DNA of 64,000 nucleotides, taken from Achromobacter insolitus (GTDB lineage: Bacteria > Pseudomonadota > Gammaproteobacteria > Burkholderiales > Burkholderiaceae_B). The stretch spans positions 186,001-250,000 of the forward strand of contig NZ_NJIF01000004.1 of assembly GCF_002209555.1 (NCBI RefSeq). The letters are read 5' to 3'. The notes beneath the pieces were generated by a model. It made no database searches and was not told the DNA's origin. It was given only the letters and a program-made list of their open reading frames with translations. Numbering within the stretch: the stretch's first letter is position 1; each line of letters opens with the position of its first letter. This document shows, piece by piece, positions 1 to 8,934 of this stretch. Position numbers and translations under genes: made by a program.

Positions 1-500
1 TCGCGGTCCCGGGCAGCCAGCGCCGTCTCCAGCGTGAAGGCGCCGGCGTACACGCCTGAGCCCATCATCACGGGAACGAAGCGCGAGCCCTCCTCGTTGG
101 TCCATACCACCACCTCCAGCGGCGCTTCGGTGGCGATGCCGCGCTCATGCAAGGTGCGCAGGACTTCAATGCCGGCAAGCACACCATAATTGCCGTCGAA
201 CTTGCCGCCGGTAGGCTGGGTATCGATATGGCTACCGGTCATCACAGCGGGCAGGTCATCCCGTAGCCCCGGACGGCGCATGAAGATGTTGCCTATGGCG
301 TCCACGCGCACGCTGCAGCCGAGCTCGCGGGCCCAGGCGCAGACCAGGTCGCGGCCCTGCCGGTCCAGGTCGCTCAGCGCCAAGCGGCACACACCGCCCT
401 TGTCGGTGGCACCGATACGCGCCAGCTCCATCAACGAATTCCAGAGACGGCTGCCGTCGATGCGGATGCCGCTAACGGCCTCCAAAGTGTTCATTTCCAT
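1..500 (-). CDS. M20-family N-carbamoyl-L-amino acid hydrolase / allantoate amidohydrolase, 3' part beyond left edge
   Basis: The N-terminal 166 residues of a zinc-dependent amidohydrolase are present; the C-terminus lies off the window. The M20 metal ligands are visible: His91 and Asp102 in the TGSHIDTQ...GKFDG region and the Glu136-Glu137 pair in WTNEEGSRF. These enzymes hydrolyse ureido compounds such as N-carbamoyl amino acids, ureidoglycolate or allantoate. The ATG at 500 follows an AAGGGA ribosome site; an in-frame ATG six bases later is the alternative start. It is the last visible gene of the livKHMGF-like block (same strand, about 86 bases after livF), so the importer probably brings in its substrate or a related amino acid. 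The exact substrate cannot be read from this fragment. Confidence 0.85.
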   Translation of the reverse strand, partial: MEMNTLEAVSGIRIDGSRLWNSLMELARIGATDKGGVCRLALSDLDRQGRDLVCAWARELGCSVRVDAIGNIFMRRPGLRDDLPAVMTGSHIDTQPTGGKFDGNYGVLAGIEVLRTLHERGIATEAPLEVVVWTNEEGSRFVPVMMGSGVYAGAFTLETALAARDR

Positions 501-586
501 GGATGTTCCCTTGCGATGCATGCTTCAAGTACGGGCGCCGGCAAGCTTTCGGGCCGGTGCAGCCTGAGAGGCGTCTTGCCCAGCCC

Positions 587-1285
587 CTAGACGCCCACGC
601 CCAGATAACGGTCCTTCACGTTTTCGTCGGCCACGAAGTCGGCGTTGCTGCCTTCATAGACGATGGCCCCCTGTTCGATGATGAAATGACGGTCGGCCAG
701 TTGGGTGCACACTTCCAGGTTCTGCTCCACCAGCAAGATCGTGACGCCCGCCTGTTTGATCGACTTTATCTGCGACACGATCTCCTCGACGATCACCGGC
801 GCCAGTCCTTCGACCGGTTCATCCAGCATCAGCACGCGCGGATGGTTCATAAGCGCGCGCCCGATCGCCAGCATCTGCTGTTCGCCGCCGGAGAGCTGGC
901 CGCCGCCGTTCTTGCGGCGCTCTTTCAGGCGGGGAAAAATGCGGTAGATGTCCTCGAGCTGCCAGGGCGAATCGCGGCGCATGCCCAACTTCAGGTTTTC
1001 CTCGACCGTCAGCAGCTTGAAGATGCCCCGGTGCTCGGGCACCAGGCAGATTCCCATGGACGCGATCTTGTGGGCCGGCAGCCCGGCGACGTCACGGCCG
1101 CCATACCGCACCGCCCCGCCCTTGGGTGCGATCACGCCGGCGATGGTCTTGAGCGTGGTCGATTTGCCGGCGCCATTGCGCCCCAGCAGTGTCACCACCT
1201 GGCCTTGCGGCAGCTGCAGCGACACGCCTTGCAGGATGTGGCTCTTGCCGTAGTAGCTGTGTACGGCGTCAACGTGCAGGATCAT
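587..1285 (-). CDS. livF: Liv-type ABC transporter ATP-binding protein LivF
   Basis: A 232-residue ATPase of the branched-chain amino acid (HAAT) importer family. It shows Walker A GRNGAGKST at residues 35-43, signature LSGGEQQ at 131-137 and Walker B VLMLDE at 151-156. The ATG overlaps the livG stop by four bases (ATGA), so the two are translationally coupled. With LivG it would form the cytoplasmic nucleotide-binding pair that drives the LivH/LivM permease. The family is certain. The substrate is not: HAAT importers also take up urea, amides and aromatic acids, and the neighbouring amidohydrolase argues for a ureido- or amide-type compound. Confidence 0.93.
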   Translation of the reverse strand: MILHVDAVHSYYGKSHILQGVSLQLPQGQVVTLLGRNGAGKSTTLKTIAGVIAPKGGAVRYGGRDVAGLPAHKIASMGICLVPEHRGIFKLLTVEENLKLGMRRDSPWQLEDIYRIFPRLKERRKNGGGQLSGGEQQMLAIGRALMNHPRVLMLDEPVEGLAPVIVEEIVSQIKSIKQAGVTILLVEQNLEVCTQLADRHFIIEQGAIVYEGSNADFVADENVKDRYLGVGV

Positions 1286-2061
1286 GCCCGGCCTCCCGTG
1301 ATCATGTTGCCCAGGTACGCGGCGCGGACGCGTTCGTCGTTGCGGATCGCGTGGGGCGTGCCTTCGACCAGCACGCGGCCTTGCTGCATCACCGTGATCG
1401 TGTCGGAGATGTCCATCACAATGTTCATGTTGTGCTCGATCAGCACCACCGTGTGGTCGTCGCGCAGGCTGCGGATCAAACGCTTCATTTCCTCCAGGTC
1501 GTCAACCCCCATGCCGGACGTAGGTTCATCCAGGAAGATGGCGCGCGGCTTGGCGGCCAGCGCCATGCCCACTTCCAGCCGCCGCTGCTGGCCGTGCGAC
1601 AGCGCGCCCGCCGTCACCTCGGCCAACCGCGATAAACCTAAGCGTTCCAGCGCGGCGTCGACAACCTCGCGCTGCGCCCGCGCGCCAGTGGGCGGATGCC
1701 AGCAGTCGAACGCGCCGGCGCGATGCGCGCCCTGCGCCGCCAGCCGCAGGTTTTCCCGCACCGACAGGTTGGCAAACAGGCTGGTGACCTGGAAGGAGCG
1801 CGCAATGCCACGCTGCACGCGCTGGAAATCGGCCTCCTGGGTCACGTCCTGTCCGTCGAATACGATGTTGCCCTCGCTGGTGCGCAGGGTGCCTGTCAGG
1901 ATGTGGAACAGCGTGGTCTTGCCGGCGCCGTTCGGGCCGATGACGGAATGCACGGTGCGCGGCCGCACCTGCAGGTCCACGCCATGCAGAGCCACGAATT
2001 TTCCGAAGCGCTTGACGATGCCGCTAGCCTGCAGCAGCGGCGCGGAAGTTGCGGGGTTCAT
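1282..2061 (-). CDS. livG: Liv-type ABC transporter ATP-binding protein LivG
   Basis: A 259-residue ATPase with Walker A GPNGAGKTT near residue 42, signature LSHGQQRR and Walker B AIFLDEP; it is the LivG partner of LivF. The start at 2061 was chosen because AAGGAGGGC lies just upstream and the ATG overlaps the livM stop by four bases. The open frame runs further upstream, but that part lies antisense-like inside livM and has no homology. It belongs to the livKHMGF unit. Confidence 0.92.
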   Translation of the reverse strand: MNPATSAPLLQASGIVKRFGKFVALHGVDLQVRPRTVHSVIGPNGAGKTTLFHILTGTLRTSEGNIVFDGQDVTQEADFQRVQRGIARSFQVTSLFANLSVRENLRLAAQGAHRAGAFDCWHPPTGARAQREVVDAALERLGLSRLAEVTAGALSHGQQRRLEVGMALAAKPRAIFLDEPTSGMGVDDLEEMKRLIRSLRDDHTVVLIEHNMNIVMDISDTITVMQQGRVLVEGTPHAIRNDERVRAAYLGNMITGGRA

Positions 2062-3053
2062 GCGCTGCCCTCCTTGGTGGCGGCCGGCTCCGAACCGGCG
2101 GGCCGGCGCCGCAACGCCAGCCAGATGCGGACTCCCAACCCCCACAGCCCTTTCTGCATGAACAGGCTCACCGCGATCAGCAGGAAGCCCAGCAGCATCA
2201 GCCAGCGCGGCCACAAGGTGGAGAGCCAATCGGCGAACAGCACGTAGAAGGCCGCGCCCAGCACCGACGCAAACAGGTTGCCGGTGCCGCCAATGACCGT
2301 CATGACCAGGATCATCTCGCTGCTGTGGTATTCAATGCTGGACAGCGGCGCAATGCCGGTCATCATGGCCAGAAAGGCGCCGGCCAGCGCAGTGACGGCG
2401 CCGGAGATGGCGAAGGCCGACAACTTGAAGAGGCGCACGTTGTAACCCACCGCCATGGCGCGCGCCTCGTTATCGCGTATTGCCAGCAAGGTGCGACCGA
2501 AGACCGAGTTGGTCACGCGCAGCAGCAGCCAGAACACCGCCATGAAACACACCGCAACGAACGCGTAGAACTGCCAGGGGGTGGCCAGCGACATAAGTTC
2601 CATGCCCGCCACCGAAAGCGGAGGACGCGGCACATCCAGCAGGCCGTTGTCGCCGCCCGTCAGCTCGGGCAGGCTGTATGCCAGGAAGTAGAACATCTGC
2701 GCGAATGCCAGCGTCAGCATCACGAAATACGTGCCCCGTTGGCGTATCGCGAACCAGCCCACCAGCGTGGCGCCCAGCGCGCCCACCACCATCGCCGCAA
2801 GCAGCGCCAGCGGCATGGGCAGGCCGGTACGTGTCAGCAGGATGCCGACGGCGTAGCTGCCCAGCCCAAAGAAAATACCCTGGCCGAAGGACAGCAGGCC
2901 GGTGAATCCCAGCAGCAGGTTGCAGCCCAGGACGGCAAGGGAATAGATCAGCACTTCGGTGGCCAGCGAACCCGACTGCATGCACAGCGGCAGCAACAGG
3001 ACCACGGCCAGGGCCAGCAGCAATTGCGCGTGCGATTTCAAGCCCGTCATCAT
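2058..3053 (-). CDS. livM: Liv-type ABC transporter permease LivM
   Basis: A 331-residue inner-membrane permease with about nine hydrophobic segments. It carries the LivM-type stretches LLGFTGLLSFGQG and AISGAVTALAGAF and ends in a short charged cytoplasmic tail. Two consecutive ATGs at 3053 and 3050 overlap the livH stop (ATGATGA), preceded by GGAGAGG. The second ATG has the more normal spacing, so the true start may be 3050. It forms the translocation pore with LivH. Confidence 0.9.
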   Translation of the reverse strand: MMTGLKSHAQLLLALAVVLLLPLCMQSGSLATEVLIYSLAVLGCNLLLGFTGLLSFGQGIFFGLGSYAVGILLTRTGLPMPLALLAAMVVGALGATLVGWFAIRQRGTYFVMLTLAFAQMFYFLAYSLPELTGGDNGLLDVPRPPLSVAGMELMSLATPWQFYAFVAVCFMAVFWLLLRVTNSVFGRTLLAIRDNEARAMAVGYNVRLFKLSAFAISGAVTALAGAFLAMMTGIAPLSSIEYHSSEMILVMTVIGGTGNLFASVLGAAFYVLFADWLSTLWPRWLMLLGFLLIAVSLFMQKGLWGLGVRIWLALRRRPAGSEPAATKEGSA

Positions 3054-3907
3054 CCTCTCCCCATCAGGCCGTGGGGACGCAGCAGCAGCACCGCCGCCAT
3101 CGCCACATAGATCATCAGCCGCGCGCCTTCCGGCCACAGGGTGCTCATCACACTCTGCACCACGCCGATCAGCAGGCCGCCGACGAGCGCGCCGAAGAAG
3201 CTGCCCATCCCGCCCACCACCACGATGACGAACGCAATGCCCAGCGCCTCGATCCCCATGAAGGGTTCCACGCCACGGATCGGCGCGGCCAGCACCCCGG
3301 CCAGCGCGGCGGTCGCCGCGCCCAGCGCAAACACCAGGCTGAACATGCGGAACACGTTGATGCCCAGCATCGACACCATTTCGGTCGATTCGCTGCCGGC
3401 GCGCACCGCGCTGCCGAGCCGGGTCCCTTCCAGCACGTACCAGAGCAGCAGCGAGAAGACGGCAGTGAAACCGATCACGAACAAGCGGTACTTGGGGTAG
3501 ATGAAGCTGCCCCACATGACCACGCCCTGCAAGGCGGACGGCGCTGCGACGTTGTCGCCTATCGGCCCCCAGATCACGATGACCAGTTCCTGGAGCACCA
3601 GCGCCAGGCCCACGGTGATCAGGATGTGGAACTCGTGCGCCTGTTCGTAAACGTGGCGCAACAGCACCTTTTCGACGACCCAGGCGCCAGCGCCCACCAG
3701 CAGCGGCACGATGGCCAGGGCCAGCCAGAAGTTCAGGCCCCACTGGATGGCCTGAAAACAGAAGTAGGCGCCCAGCAGATAGAACGCCCCGTGGGCGAAG
3801 TTAACGAAGCGCAACAGACCGAAGACGATGGACAGGCCGACTGCCAGGAGGAAGTACAGCATGCCTACCCCGATCCCATTGATGATCTGGAGGAGATAGA
3901 CGTTCAT
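3050..3907 (-). CDS. livH: Liv-type ABC transporter permease LivH
   Basis: A 285-residue permease with LivH-type segments (GLSIVFGLLRFVNFAHGAFY near the N-terminus, GGMGSFFGALVGGLLIG near the C-terminus). It is the first membrane gene after the binding protein, separated from it by an 86-base GC-rich gap with overlapping inverted repeats around 3935-3985. These may attenuate read-through, so that binding protein is made in excess over permease. That is a usual pattern for such operons but only an inference here. Confidence 0.92.
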   Translation of the reverse strand: MNVYLLQIINGIGVGMLYFLLAVGLSIVFGLLRFVNFAHGAFYLLGAYFCFQAIQWGLNFWLALAIVPLLVGAGAWVVEKVLLRHVYEQAHEFHILITVGLALVLQELVIVIWGPIGDNVAAPSALQGVVMWGSFIYPKYRLFVIGFTAVFSLLLWYVLEGTRLGSAVRAGSESTEMVSMLGINVFRMFSLVFALGAATAALAGVLAAPIRGVEPFMGIEALGIAFVIVVVGGMGSFFGALVGGLLIGVVQSVMSTLWPEGARLMIYVAMAAVLLLRPHGLMGRG

Positions 3908-3993
3908 TGGAATGCCCGGTGGAGGAAACGAAAGGCCGCGGGCGCGCCGGCCGCGGACGTGGCACGCCCGCGGCTGAGCGCCTCAAGGGCGCG

Positions 3994-5193
3994 CTACAGC
4001 TTGCAGCCGGTTTCCGCGGGCGGCAGGAAGGAGCGGCCGCTATGCACGATCTCGGCATAGTCGTCCTTGTCCTTCATGTCCTTCTTGGCGCGGCCCTTGA
4101 GCAGGTAATAGTTCTTCAGGACCTGGTGGTCTTCCTTGCGGATTTCCTCCCGGCCCGTCAGGCCTTCATAGCTCAGGCCCTCCATGACCGCTATCACCTT
4201 GGCCGGATCGGCGCTGCCTGCCTTGACGATGGCGTCCAGCATGATGCGGGTACAGATATAGGAGCCCGCGAGGCTGTAATTCGGGTTGGCGCGCGTCTTG
4301 TCCTTGGACAACTGCACCAGCTCCTTGTTAAGCGGCGAATCGATGCCGTGCCAGTACTGGGCGCCGAAGTACACGCCTTCGCACAGATCGGCGCCCAGTC
4401 CCTCGAACTGTTCCAGGCCCGAGGCCCAGGCCACCAGGATCGTGCAGTTCTGCTTCATGCCGAAGCTCACCGCCTGGCGCAGCGTATCCGAGGACTGCGA
4501 ACCGAAGTTCAGGATCAGCAGCACGTCCGGCTTGGCGGCCATGGCGTTGGTGAGATAGCCGCTGAATTCCTTTTCGGTCAGCGAGTGGTAGCTGTTGCCC
4601 ACGTGCTCGATGCCTTTTTCCTTGAAGATGGCCTTGGCTGCGCTGAGCAAGCCATCCCCGAACACGTACTGCGGCGTAATGGTGTACCAGCGCTTGGCGT
4701 TGGGCAGCTTTTCGAGCAAGGGACGCACGGTCTGCTCGATGGCGCCAAAGGTGGGCACCGACCAGCGGAAGGTAGCCCGGTTGCAGTCCTTGCCAGTGAT
4801 TTCATCGGCGCCTGCCGTGGTGATGAAGACCCCGCCGGCGCGTTCCACTTCCTTGCCCATGGCCAGCGCCTCCGACGACAGGATGCCGCCGGCAAAGAAC
4901 TTGACGCCCTTCTGTTGCGAGACTTCCTGCACCTTGCGCACCGCCGTGGCCGGCTTGCCTTCAGTGTCCAGCACGGTGTAGGCCAGCGGCCGGTCCAGCG
5001 CGCGGCCGTACTGCTCCAGCGCCAGTTTCATGCCGAGGTCGGCGTATTTGCCGTTGGCGGCAAAAGCGCCGGACATGGGCACAGGGCACCCGAACTGGAT
5101 CGCATCGGCTTGCGCCAGCGCGGACCTGGCGGTCCATAGTGATCCGGGCACAGCGCCTAGCGCGGCTAATTTCAGCAGGTTGCGGCGATTCAA
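3994..5193 (-). CDS. livK: Liv-type ABC transporter periplasmic substrate-binding protein
   Basis: A 399-residue type I periplasmic binding protein (peripla_BP_6/ANF fold). The start is taken as the TTG at 5193 because GGGAGA precedes it at good spacing and the protein then opens with NRRNLLKLAALG, a twin-arginine-like signal peptide with an AQA cleavage region. An in-frame ATG at 5232 and the far upstream ATG at 5289 lack a ribosome site and would bury the signal sequence. The mature domain begins IQFGCPVPMSGAFA, typical of the family. It leads the importer operon and is divergent from the GntR gene across a palindromic operator. The ligand is unknown. Confidence 0.88.
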   Translation of the reverse strand: MNRRNLLKLAALGAVPGSLWTARSALAQADAIQFGCPVPMSGAFAANGKYADLGMKLALEQYGRALDRPLAYTVLDTEGKPATAVRKVQEVSQQKGVKFFAGGILSSEALAMGKEVERAGGVFITTAGADEITGKDCNRATFRWSVPTFGAIEQTVRPLLEKLPNAKRWYTITPQYVFGDGLLSAAKAIFKEKGIEHVGNSYHSLTEKEFSGYLTNAMAAKPDVLLILNFGSQSSDTLRQAVSFGMKQNCTILVAWASGLEQFEGLGADLCEGVYFGAQYWHGIDSPLNKELVQLSKDKTRANPNYSLAGSYICTRIMLDAIVKAGSADPAKVIAVMEGLSYEGLTGREEIRKEDHQVLKNYYLLKGRAKKDMKDKDDYAEIVHSGRSFLPPAETGCKL

Positions 5194-5363
5194 GATGGTT
5201 CTCCCTGGCTGCCGCTGGCGGTGCCGCGGCATATTGACGATGTCGAGCGCGCACCATGCGCGTCCCCATTCCGACTCTGTCTGCTCCAAGCTCCCGTGCC
5301 AGGATTGCCGCCGCGCGTGCGTGCTCGCAAGTCCTGGCGCCTCATGCCTATACTGCGACTACC

Positions 5364-5389
5364 ATCCTATTTATCATGATAAATAGGAT
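5364..5389. promoter_or_regulatory. Perfect 26-bp palindrome, likely GntR operator of the liv operon
   Basis: The half-site ATCCTATTTATCA is followed directly by its exact reverse complement. It lies in the 318-base divergent region between the binding-protein gene and the GntR gene, in otherwise GC-rich DNA. FadR-subfamily regulators bind short AT-rich palindromes upstream of their own gene and neighbouring operons, which fits. No other gene lies in the region. Confidence 0.7.
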
Positions 5390-5391
5390 TA

Positions 5392-5402
5392 TTATCATGA
5401 TC
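5392..5402. promoter_or_regulatory. Second copy of the operator core (TTATCATGATC)
   Basis: The palindrome core TTATCATGATA at 5371-5381 recurs here with one change, exactly 21 bases further on, i.e. two helical turns and the same DNA face. This looks like a secondary site for cooperative binding of the GntR dimer. Confidence 0.5.
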
Positions 5403-5511
5403 AGTTTGGCGAGCCGGCTCTGTCAATAGCGGGCGCATCAGGTATAACCCGGGGTCCGCGCAGAACCACGGGGCAGGCGCCCCGCACACCACGCAGTAAC
5501 GGAGGAACGCA

Positions 5512-6348
5512 ATGGCGTTCAACAGTCACGACCTACAAGCCGCGGGCGCGTCGAGTCCGCCCAAGCGCAGCGACCTGGTCGCCGAGGAAATCAAGCGGCT
5601 GATCACCGCCAAGAACCTGTTGCCGGGCGACAAGCTGCCGCGCGAGAGCGAACTGCAAAGCATGTTCTCGGTCAGCAAGAGCACGATGCGCGAAGCCCTC
5701 AAGTCGCTGGAGGTACAAGGGCTGGTGAAGGTCAGCACCGGCCCGGGCGGCGGCGGCACGGTGGTGGAGGTGCCGCTGGATCGCACCTTCCAGCTGATGC
5801 AGAACTACCTGTTCTTCAAGGAAGTGCGGATCGAGGACATCTACCAGGTGCGCAAGCTGCTGGAGCCCGAACTCGCGGCCAGTGCCGTGCCCTTCCTGAC
5901 GGACGCGCATTTCGCCGCGCTGGAACAGAACATCGCCTGCTGCGATCCGTCCGCCGAGCATGTCGAGGACCCGCTGGCGCAGCGCCAGGAGGAAATGAAT
6001 TTCCACGATATCTTCGCGGCGGCCTGCCCCAATCCGTTCCTGCGCTTCAGCTGCGAAATGACCAACGAAATGATCCGGCAGCTCACTGTGTTCGACAACG
6101 AGATGCCCTTGGCCGAGCAGCAGCGCTTTGGCAGCGCCAACACGGGCTTTCACCGCAAGATCCTGGCGGCGGCGCGCGAGCGCGACGTCGAGAAAGTGCG
6201 CGCCCTGATGAGCGAGCACATGCAGGACGCCATGCGCTCGGTCAAGCGCATGCACGGCAAGCTGGAAGGCAGGCTGATCCTGGACTCGGAGATGTCGCGG
6301 CGCAACGTCACGCGCAACGCGCGCCGCGGCAGCCGCAAAAAGGCCTGA
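5512..6348 (+). CDS. FadR-subfamily GntR transcriptional regulator
   Basis: A 278-residue regulator. Residues about 17-85 are the winged helix (LPRESELQSMFSVSKSTMREALKSLEVQGLV is the GntR signature), followed by an FCD-type ligand domain (DIYQVRKLLEPELAASAV, later histidine/aspartate positions such as NFHDIF and FHRKIL). The tail RNARRGSRKKA is strongly basic. A GGAGG site sits six bases before the ATG. It is divergent from the liv importer and probably represses it, with the transported compound or a catabolite as inducer. Confidence 0.9.
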   Translation: MAFNSHDLQAAGASSPPKRSDLVAEEIKRLITAKNLLPGDKLPRESELQSMFSVSKSTMREALKSLEVQGLVKVSTGPGGGGTVVEVPLDRTFQLMQNYLFFKEVRIEDIYQVRKLLEPELAASAVPFLTDAHFAALEQNIACCDPSAEHVEDPLAQRQEEMNFHDIFAAACPNPFLRFSCEMTNEMIRQLTVFDNEMPLAEQQRFGSANTGFHRKILAAARERDVEKVRALMSEHMQDAMRSVKRMHGKLEGRLILDSEMSRRNVTRNARRGSRKKA

Positions 6349-6389
6349 GGGCGCGGCGCCCTTGCGGCAGGATGGCGCGCCCGTCCGCC

Positions 6390-7376
6390 TCAATCCAGCT
6401 TGATGGCGTTGGCCTTGATCACCTCGCCCCAGCGCTGGCGGTCTTCCTGCACATAGGCATCGATATCGGCCTGGCCGCGCGGCGCCTGGATCACCAGGCC
6501 CAGCGGCTCGAAGCGGCCGCGAAAGGCCGGATCCTTCAACACCTTGTCCACCGCTTCCCGCAGACGCTGCGCCTCGGCCTGCGGCACGGCGCTGGGCACG
6601 GCCACGCCAAACCAGGTGGCCGCGCGGAATCCCGGGAAACCGCTTTCCGCCACGGTCGGCACATCGGGCAGCACGGCCAGCCGCTCGCTGGTCGTGACGG
6701 CCAGCGCCTTGATCTTGCGCTCCCGCACCAGCGGCAGCGAGGTGCTGACCACGTCCACCATCAGCTGCGTGTCGTTGCCCATCAACGAGGTCAGCGCGGG
6801 CGCGCTGCCGTTATACGGGATGTGCGCCACGTCCATGCCGGTGCGCGATTTCAACAGTTCGGTCGCCAACTGCAACGGATTGCCTATGCCCACCGAGGCA
6901 TAGTTCAGCTTGCCGGGCCGCGCCTTGGCATAGCCAACGAACTCGGCCAGCGTGGCGGCCGGCACCTCGTTGTTGGCAACCACCACCAGCGGCAGTTCGG
7001 CAACAATGCCGAGCACGCGGAAATCGCGCGCCGCGTCGTAGGCGATGCGCTGATAGAGCATGGGATTGAGCACCATGCTGGCGTTGCTGGCAAGCAAGAG
7101 CGTGTAGCCATCGGGCGCGGATCGCGCCACCTGCGTGGCGGCAATCATGGTGTTGGCCCCTGGCTTGTTCTCTACCACCACGGGTTGCCCAAGATCGCGC
7201 GACAGGCCTTCGGCCAGCATCCGCGACAACTGGTCGGCGGACCCGCCGGGGGTATAGGGCACGACCAGCTTGACGGGCTTGTCCGGAAAGGATGCCAGCG
7301 CGGCGCAAGGGCCGGCGAGCGCGAAGATCGCCGCGGCCGCGATGCGACGCAGCCTGTATGTCAGTCTGTATGTCAT
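6390..7376 (-). CDS. Bug/TctC-family periplasmic binding protein
   Basis: A 328-residue extracytoplasmic receptor with an N-terminal signal peptide ending ...AALA and the family opening FPDKPVKLVVPYTPGGSADQ. The TctC motifs LGQPVVVENKPGANT and AHIPYNGSAPALT are present. Such receptors bind carboxylates; very many in Bordetella and its relatives are orphans without TctA/TctB, as here. The first codons contain a 12-base tandem duplication that doubles Thr-Tyr-Arg-Leu (MTYRLTYRLRR). It is probably transcribed with the acyl-CoA ligase upstream of it, so a carboxylic acid ligand is likely. Confidence 0.9.
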   Translation of the reverse strand: MTYRLTYRLRRIAAAAIFALAGPCAALASFPDKPVKLVVPYTPGGSADQLSRMLAEGLSRDLGQPVVVENKPGANTMIAATQVARSAPDGYTLLLASNASMVLNPMLYQRIAYDAARDFRVLGIVAELPLVVVANNEVPAATLAEFVGYAKARPGKLNYASVGIGNPLQLATELLKSRTGMDVAHIPYNGSAPALTSLMGNDTQLMVDVVSTSLPLVRERKIKALAVTTSERLAVLPDVPTVAESGFPGFRAATWFGVAVPSAVPQAEAQRLREAVDKVLKDPAFRGRFEPLGLVIQAPRGQADIDAYVQEDRQRWGEVIKANAIKLD

Positions 7377-7431
7377 TGCTTGTCTCCCGAGCTATCCAGC
7401 TCTTGTAATCGCGGCATTGCGCCGCTGTCTG

Positions 7432-8934
7432 CTATACCTTGCGCTGGCGCCCCGCCCAGAATTCTGCGCGCAGCCTGCGCTTGGCAATCTTGCCGTTATC
7501 GTCGCGCGGCAACTCCGGGCACAGGCGCAGATCACGCGGGACCTTGTAGCGCGCGATCCGCTCCGCCAGCCATTGCGTCATTTCCAAGGGGTCGGGCGAC
7601 GCGCCCGCCGCGGGCTGCACCAGTGCCATCAGGCGCTCTCCGTACTCATCATCCGGAACGCCAAACACCGCGCAATCCGCAACGCCCGGGTACTGCATGA
7701 GTTGATGCTCGACCTCGGCGGGATAAATGTTCACGCCGCCCGAGATCACCAGGTCCGACTCCCGGTCGCACACATACAGATAGCCGTCCGCATCCAGATA
7801 GCCCAGGTCTCCCAGGCCGATCAGTCCGTCCTTCTCCACCGCGGCACGGGCCTCTGGGTTATTGCGGTACGTGAAATCCGCGTAGGCCGGCTGGCGCACG
7901 TGGATCCGTCCGACCTCGTCCGTCTCGCAGAGTGTGCCGTCTTCGCGATAGATCCTTACCTGCGCGCCGCCGATGGGGCGGCCGGCGCTGCCCGGACGGG
8001 CAAGCGCCTCCCGCGAATCGATGACCGTCACCATGCCGGCCTCGCTCGATGCATAGGTTTCATGCACGACGGGCCCCAGCCATTCGATCATGGCGCGCTT
8101 GATCTCGGGCGCGCAGGGCGCCCCGGTCGATGCGACAAAGCGCAGCGACGACAGGTCATGCGCAGCGCGCGTGGCGGCATCCAGTTTCAACATGCGTACA
8201 TACATGATCGGCACCAGGTAGACCGTGTCGATGCGGTGCGCTTCTATCAGGCGCAGGACCTCGACGGGATCGAACCTGTCGGTCAGGACAAAGGTTTCGC
8301 AGACCCGCAGGGCCACCTGCGCAAACACGCTGGGCGCGCTGTGGTAGATCGGCGCGGGCAGCAACGCGCGGCATCCCGGGCGCAGGCCATAGGCCGCCTC
8401 CACCACGGCCTCAACCTGCTCCAGATGCCTTGCCAGATGCTCCAGCGGGAATGGCGCGCGTACCACGCCCTTGGGCCTGCCCGTCGTGCCGGAGGTATAA
8501 GCCATGTGGCCGCGCGGCGCCACGCGCGGCCCGTCATAGGGAAGCTGGCGGTCGCGCCAGGCGTCGTAGTCCTCCGCTTCTGACCGCGCCGCGCCGGGGC
8601 CGGCCAGCAGCACAGGCAGCCCGGGAGGCAACGTGTCGCGCAGCGGCAGCCACAGGTCGGTATTGGCAATCAGCAATCGGGCGCCGCTGTCCTCGATCAG
8701 GAAGGCCACCTCCGCCGCGGTGAAATGCCAGTTGATCGGGCAGTAGTAGCAGCCCAGCCGTTTGCAGGCCTGGATGATTTCAAGATAGGGCAAACCGTTG
8801 CGCAGCAAGACGGCGATCACGTCGCCTTCCCGCACGCCGCGCGCGGCCAAGCCGGCGGCGACCTGCTCGCCGCGCGCGGTCAGCGCCGCGCCCGACAGAC
8901 TCTGGCCGCCCGCATGGATATTGCTGCCGGTCAT
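7432..8934 (-). CDS. AMP-forming acyl-CoA synthetase
   Basis: A 500-residue member of the ANL superfamily. Visible motifs: P-loop-like YTSGTTGRPKGV (A3), YASSEAG (A5), GDLGYLDADGYLYVCDRESDLVISGG (A7/A8) and the C-terminal lysine motif NGKIAKRRL (A10). It activates a carboxylic acid to its CoA thioester. The ATG at 8934 overlaps the stop of the SDR gene by four bases, so the two enzymes are made together. Context (carboxylate receptor, dienoyl-reductase-like SDR) suggests degradation of an unusual fatty or alicyclic acid. Confidence 0.88.
   Translation of the reverse strand: MTGSNIHAGGQSLSGAALTARGEQVAAGLAARGVREGDVIAVLLRNGLPYLEIIQACKRLGCYYCPINWHFTAAEVAFLIEDSGARLLIANTDLWLPLRDTLPPGLPVLLAGPGAARSEAEDYDAWRDRQLPYDGPRVAPRGHMAYTSGTTGRPKGVVRAPFPLEHLARHLEQVEAVVEAAYGLRPGCRALLPAPIYHSAPSVFAQVALRVCETFVLTDRFDPVEVLRLIEAHRIDTVYLVPIMYVRMLKLDAATRAAHDLSSLRFVASTGAPCAPEIKRAMIEWLGPVVHETYASSEAGMVTVIDSREALARPGSAGRPIGGAQVRIYREDGTLCETDEVGRIHVRQPAYADFTYRNNPEARAAVEKDGLIGLGDLGYLDADGYLYVCDRESDLVISGGVNIYPAEVEHQLMQYPGVADCAVFGVPDDEYGERLMALVQPAAGASPDPLEMTQWLAERIARYKVPRDLRLCPELPRDDNGKIAKRRLRAEFWAGRQRKV

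Noticed and set aside
6349-6389. GC-rich hairpin between the GntR and tctC genes as a terminator
   Set aside because: The stem is short with almost no loop and no T-run; support is too weak.
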